The notes below the pieces were generated by a model. The model saw only the letters and a list, made by a program, of their open reading frames with translations, did not search any database and was not told the origin of the DNA. A DNA stretch of 64,000 nt from Edwardsiella hoshinae NBRC 105699 = ATCC 33379 (lineage in GTDB: Bacteria > Pseudomonadota > Gammaproteobacteria > Enterobacterales > Enterobacteriaceae), in assembly GCF_000474215.1 (NCBI RefSeq), contig NZ_BAUC01000017.1, forward strand, positions 1 through 64,000, in the 5' to 3' direction. The position numbers were made by a program, and so were the translations under genes. Shown one piece after another: positions 60,341 to 64,000 of this stretch (position 1 is the first letter of the stretch; the number at the start of each line of letters is the position of its first letter).

Positions 60341-61183
60341 ATGAATATTGAACATTACCATCTCTTAAGTGATGTGATGGCGCCGGGTGCGCGGCAGGCA
60401 TCGCGCGACATATTGCGGGCGCGCTTACAATCTGCGCTCTCGGCATCTGAGTTTTTTCTCGAATATCTACCGCAGTGGGGGGAGGATGGTCATATTCAGG
60501 GGGCGGAAATGCAAGTGCATTGGCGTCATCCGCATTATGGCCTATTGCACCCCAACCAGTTTCTTGCGGCCGTGGTGCGTTGTGACTTGGCCGCGGCGTT
60601 ATTGGCATGGATTGCGGAGCAGTCATTCCCATTATTACAGCGTTTGCGCCAAGAGGTGAACGCCGAGTTTTATTTATCATTGACGCTCCCCTTGTGCTTG
60701 GCGGAGCAGACGGCGCTATTTGCCGTCTGGCATCACGCGTTGCAAGCGCATGGATTGCCTCGTTCGGCGTTGGCGCTGATTTGGCAGGGCGAGGCAACGC
60801 AAGAGATGGATGCCTCGTGCCTGGCGGGGCTACGCCGCTTGCAGCAACAGGGGTATGGCGTTGCGCTGGCGGAGTATGGCTCAGGTTACCAGCGCTTAAC
60901 CTCCTTGCCTGACCTTCCACTCGACCGTTTCTATATTCCCGCCACCTTAGTTTCCTTATTGCCACATCCCGAGGCGATGTTATTAGCAAGATTGTTATTA
61001 CGTCTGGCCGATCAGTTGGGGATACGCTGTATCGCCCAGGGGGTCGATGATATTCAACGTTTCGAATGTCTGCGCGCGATGGGCTGTCGCCATTTTCAAG
61101 GCGGCTATCTCTATCGTCCGCTGAGCGCGCATCGCTTGCTGGTGCTGTGCCGACAATTGCAGGACGCGGACCACGCGATGTAA
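60341..61183 (+). CDS. Degenerate EAL-domain protein
   Basis: The 280-residue protein is one EAL domain with no recognisable sensor domain, signal peptide or membrane segment. The fold is clear from GAEMQVHWRHPHYGLLHPNQF at 54-74, ALAEYGSGYQRLTSLPDLPLD and the end MGCRHFQGGYLYRPL. Glu56 of the EAL motif is kept, but the metal-binding DD pair is Ala177-Glu178, the KID lysine is Tyr198 and the EGVE glutamate is Gln233. It is therefore probably unable to hydrolyse cyclic di-GMP and may act through binding, like YdiV (RflP) or other inactive EAL regulators. I do not recognise a specific orthologue. Confidence 0.85.
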   Translation: MNIEHYHLLSDVMAPGARQASRDILRARLQSALSASEFFLEYLPQWGEDGHIQGAEMQVHWRHPHYGLLHPNQFLAAVVRCDLAAALLAWIAEQSFPLLQRLRQEVNAEFYLSLTLPLCLAEQTALFAVWHHALQAHGLPRSALALIWQGEATQEMDASCLAGLRRLQQQGYGVALAEYGSGYQRLTSLPDLPLDRFYIPATLVSLLPHPEAMLLARLLLRLADQLGIRCIAQGVDDIQRFECLRAMGCRHFQGGYLYRPLSAHRLLVLCRQLQDADHAM

Positions 61184-61302
61184 TACGGCGGCGCGTGCGG
61201 GTGTTGCGCCGTCGGCAGGAATATTTTGGCATTTTCGACGCCGACAGCGGGGCGCAGCGTGTTATAAGATAGCTTGTGTGATAAATCCGTTAGGCATTGA
61301 TA

Positions 61303-63360
61303 ATGACAAAGGCACCGAAAGCAGCAAAACATCCTTATGAACTGGTCATTCATGGGGAGCGGCGGGTCGATGACTACTACTGGCTGCGCGACGATAGCCG
61401 CCGTGATGCGCAGGTCTTAGCCTACCTCGAGGCAGAGAATGCATACAGTGAGCACTGTCTGGCCCCCCAGGCCGCTCTACGCGAGCAGTTGCTGGCTGAG
61501 ATGGTGGCGCGTATTCCTCAGCAGGATGCCTCGGTGCCTTATGTCCGGAATGGCTACCGCTACCAACACCGTTATCGAGCGGGCGCCGAGTACGCCGAGT
61601 ATTGGCGTCAGCCTGAATCGAGCCGCGGCGAAGAGGATTGGCAGTGCCTGCTCGATTGCAATCAGCAAGCCGAGGGACATGCGTTTTATGCGCTGGGGGC
61701 GCTGGAGGTTAGCCCGGATAATCGCTTACTGGCCGTCAGCGAAGATACGGTATCGCGCCGGCAATATACCTTGCGGGTGCGTGCGCTCGTCGATGGTCAC
61801 TGGCTGGACGATTGCATTACCGGTTGCGACGGGCATATCGAATGGTGCAACGATAGTCGCGCCTTCTACTATATTCGCCTACATCCTCAGACGCTGTTGC
61901 CTTACCAGGTTTTCCGTCATCGCTTAGGTACGGCGGTGAGCCACGATCAACTGGTCTACCAAGAACAGGATGAGAGCTTTTATCTCGGACTTGAGAAGTC
62001 GCTCTCACAGCGCTATGTGATGATCCATAGCAGTAGCACCACCACCTCGGAAGTATTATTACTCGATGCCGACGATGCGTCCGCCCAAGCACGCTGTTTC
62101 CTGCCACGCCGGCGCGATCATGAATATACCTTAGAGCATTACGATGACCGTTTTTATATTCGCTCCAATCGGGAAGGGAAGAACTTTGCCTTGTATTGGG
62201 GGCCGGATGGTGACGTGCTCAGTTGGCAGACGCTGGTACCGCCGCGTGAGGCGGTTATGCTGGAGGGTTTTTGCCTGTTCCGCAATTGGCTGGTGGTTGA
62301 GGAACGCGCCAATGGTCTGACGACGCTGCGTCAGATTCAGCGTCATAGCGGCGAAGAGCGCCGCATCCGCTTTGATGATCCGACGTATGTCACCTGGCTA
62401 GGCTATAACCCGCAACCGGATAGCACCACGGTACGTTACGGTTATTCGTCAATGACGACGCCGGGCAGCGTCTATGAGCAGGATTTGGAGAGCGGCGAGC
62501 GACGTCTGTTGAAACAGCAGCAGGTGCCCGACTTTGTCTCGGGTGATTATGTGAGTGAACGTATTTGGTTGCGCGTACGCGATGGTGTCGACGTTCCGGT
62601 GTCGTTGGTTTATCGGCGCGATCGTTTCATCCGCGGGCATAACCCGCTGCTGATCTATGGTTATGGCGCGTACGGCAGTAGTGTGGATCCCGGTTTTAGC
62701 ACCAGTCGACTCAGCTTGCTTGATCGCGGTTTTGTCTTTGCCTTGGCTCATGTGCGCGGCGGAGCGGATCTGGGGCAGGCGTGGTATGAGCAGGGTAAGC
62801 TGCTGCATAAGATGAACACCTTCCACGACTTTATCGATGTGACAGAGGGGTTGGTGCGCCAGGGATACGGCGCCAAGGAGCAGGTCTATGCAATGGGCGG
62901 TAGCGCCGGTGGGTTGCTGGTGGCGGCGGTGATCAACCAGGCGCCGCAACTCTACCATGCGGCGGTGGCGCAGGTGCCATTCGTTGACGTATTGACCACC
63001 ATGCTGGATCCCTCTATTCCGTTGACCACCGGCGAGTACGACGAGTGGGGCAATCCCGAGCAGGCCGAATATTATCACTATATGCGGCGTTACAGCCCTT
63101 ATGATAATGTGCAGGCGCAGCGTTATCCCCATCTGCTGGTCACTACCGGCCTACACGACTCGCAGGTGCAATATTGGGAGCCGGCGAAGTGGGTCGCACG
63201 TCTACGCGAGATGAAGCAAGACGACAATCTGCTGTTGCTGTACACCGATATGGCGGCGGGACACGGGGGAAAATCAGGCCGTTTTAAAGCGTATGAAGAT
63301 ATTGCGTTAGAGTATGCCTTTATTCTGACGCTGGCGGCTGCATCACATGACGCCCGTTAA
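61303..63360 (+). CDS. ptrB: Oligopeptidase B (protease II)
   Basis: PtrB is a cytoplasmic serine peptidase of the prolyl oligopeptidase family (S9A) that cleaves peptides after lysine or arginine. The 685-residue protein has an N-terminal beta-propeller that limits substrate size and a C-terminal alpha/beta-hydrolase domain. The triad is visible as Ser534 in GGSAGG, Asp619 in LHDSQVQYWEP and His654 in GHGGKSGR. The ATG at 61303 has AGG about 8 bases upstream. A TTG two codons earlier is possible. It is 23 bases upstream of the next gene. Confidence 0.95.
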   Translation: MTKAPKAAKHPYELVIHGERRVDDYYWLRDDSRRDAQVLAYLEAENAYSEHCLAPQAALREQLLAEMVARIPQQDASVPYVRNGYRYQHRYRAGAEYAEYWRQPESSRGEEDWQCLLDCNQQAEGHAFYALGALEVSPDNRLLAVSEDTVSRRQYTLRVRALVDGHWLDDCITGCDGHIEWCNDSRAFYYIRLHPQTLLPYQVFRHRLGTAVSHDQLVYQEQDESFYLGLEKSLSQRYVMIHSSSTTTSEVLLLDADDASAQARCFLPRRRDHEYTLEHYDDRFYIRSNREGKNFALYWGPDGDVLSWQTLVPPREAVMLEGFCLFRNWLVVEERANGLTTLRQIQRHSGEERRIRFDDPTYVTWLGYNPQPDSTTVRYGYSSMTTPGSVYEQDLESGERRLLKQQQVPDFVSGDYVSERIWLRVRDGVDVPVSLVYRRDRFIRGHNPLLIYGYGAYGSSVDPGFSTSRLSLLDRGFVFALAHVRGGADLGQAWYEQGKLLHKMNTFHDFIDVTEGLVRQGYGAKEQVYAMGGSAGGLLVAAVINQAPQLYHAAVAQVPFVDVLTTMLDPSIPLTTGEYDEWGNPEQAEYYHYMRRYSPYDNVQAQRYPHLLVTTGLHDSQVQYWEPAKWVARLREMKQDDNLLLLYTDMAAGHGGKSGRFKAYEDIALEYAFILTLAAASHDAR

Positions 63361-63383
63361 CGGGGTTTTTATCAAGGAGTTTT

Positions 63384-64000
63384 ATGCCAATACTGCATTT
63401 ACATCAGCGCGATATGTACTACGAGGATCAGGGCAGTGGTTTTCCCCTGCTGCTGGGGCACAGCTATCTGTTCGATGCTGAGATGTGGCGTCCGCAGATT
63501 GCAGCGCTGAGTAAGCATTACCGGGTGATTGTGCCGGAGCTCTGGGGGCACGGTCGCTCCGGGGAATTACCCGAAGGGCACCATGCATTGACCTGTCTCG
63601 CGCAGGATTATTTGGCGTTATTGGCGCATTTGCAGATCGATCGCTTTGCCATGATCGGCTTGTCGGTCGGCGGGATGTGGGGGGCCGAGTTGGCCGCTCT
63701 GGCTGGTGAGCGCTGCGCGGCATTAGTGTTGATGGATACCTTCGTCGGTCGAGAGCCAGAGGTGACTCATCAGCGCTATTTCGCCATGTTGGCGGCGATT
63801 GAACAAGCAGGCGCGATTCCCGCGCCGCTGCTAGCACAGATCGCGCCGTTGTTCTTCCGTCAGACACCCGATCCGGCGTTGCTCGACGCATTGAAGCAGC
63901 GTCTGGCGGCGGTGCCCGCGCAGACGTTACGTCATAGCATCGTTCCCTTGGGGCGTATGATCTTTGGGCGTCCGGATCGCTGTGCGCAGTTGGCGTCGCT
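63384..64000 (+). CDS. Alpha/beta-hydrolase-fold protein (partial, runs off the window)
   Basis: The frame is open from the ATG at 63384 (AAGGAG upstream) to the end of the window, so the C-terminus with the catalytic histidine is not seen. The visible 205 residues have the oxyanion region LLGHSYLFDAEMW at about 24-35, the PELWGHGRS loop at 51-59 and the nucleophile elbow GLSVGG with Ser94. This resembles the haloperoxidase/carboxylesterase-like class of hydrolases, but the substrate cannot be told. It lies 23 bases after ptrB on the same strand and is probably co-transcribed. Confidence 0.85.
   Translation, partial: MPILHLHQRDMYYEDQGSGFPLLLGHSYLFDAEMWRPQIAALSKHYRVIVPELWGHGRSGELPEGHHALTCLAQDYLALLAHLQIDRFAMIGLSVGGMWGAELAALAGERCAALVLMDTFVGREPEVTHQRYFAMLAAIEQAGAIPAPLLAQIAPLFFRQTPDPALLDALKQRLAAVPAQTLRHSIVPLGRMIFGRPDRCAQLAS

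Overview
The window looks like chromosomal DNA of a GC-rich member of the Enterobacterales. Nearly every gene has a close Escherichia/Salmonella counterpart. The E. coli blocks hinT-ycfL-lpoB-thiK-nagZ-ycfP, sapABCDF, pspF/pspABC, ycjXF-tyrR-tpx and ldtE-lpp-pykF are all recognisable but shuffled. The high GC content, a thiosulfate reductase operon (phsABC), fabV as the enoyl-ACP reductase next to sapF and a short cobalamin-salvage cluster best suggest the Hafniaceae, most likely Edwardsiella. That assignment is an inference from gene content, not from a database search. There are no rRNA or tRNA genes, insertion sequences, prophage genes or CRISPR arrays that I can see.

Layout. 1-4187 (+): a pentanucleotide repeat at the window edge, then hinT, ycfL, lpoB, thiK, nagZ and ycfP (nucleotide hydrolase, cell-wall synthesis and recycling, thiamine salvage). 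4235-10145 (-): spermidine/putrescine uptake genes potA, potB, potC and potD, with a cadB-type cadaverine/lysine antiporter between potC and potD. 10719-14532: pepT (+), mdaB (-) and a CyuP/YhaO-type transporter (+). 14601-20766: rnb and amn (-), fabV (+) and a YnaI-type mechanosensitive channel (-). 20855-26189 (-): sapABCDF. 26427-26564 (+): a Fur-controlled small RNA that I identify as RyhB, between sapA and pspF. 26574-31753: the phage-shock regulon pspF (-), pspABC (+), ycjX and ycjF (+). 31813-35207: sseA (-), tyrR (+) and tpx (-). 36168-39291: a frameshifted L,D-transpeptidase gene ldtE (+), lpp (-) and pykF (-). 39701-44288: cobD (-) and cbiP-cobU-cobT (+), late steps of adenosylcobalamin synthesis. 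44338-45726 (-): a sodium:amino acid symporter, followed by a gene-poor 1.6 kb stretch. 47307-50942 (+): phsABC. 51013-56416: sdaA, nudL, pabB (-), yoaH (+) and purT (-). 56842-64000 (+): cfa, a CspC/E-type cold-shock gene, yebG, yqfB, a degenerate EAL-domain gene, ptrB and the start of an alpha/beta hydrolase gene.

How the genes fit together. Several groups are envelope and stress functions: lpoB, nagZ, ldtE and lpp act on peptidoglycan, sap on antimicrobial-peptide resistance, psp on membrane integrity, cfa on lipid modification and the YnaI-type channel on osmotic shock. A second theme is anaerobic and amino-acid metabolism: phsABC, sdaA, the amino-acid carriers, polyamine transport, cobalamin salvage and pykF. 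Readable regulatory sites are a Fur box on ryhB, a CRP site before cadB, a sigma-54 promoter before pspA, a Cra site before pykF, a PurR box before purT and a LexA box before yebG.

The points most worth a second look are ryhB in its sapA-pspF location, the single-base frameshift in ldtE, cadB interrupting the pot cluster, the EAL protein that has lost nearly all catalytic residues, and the long gene-poor leader of phsABC with its 15-bp direct repeat. I did not find a convincing wholly new multi-gene system.
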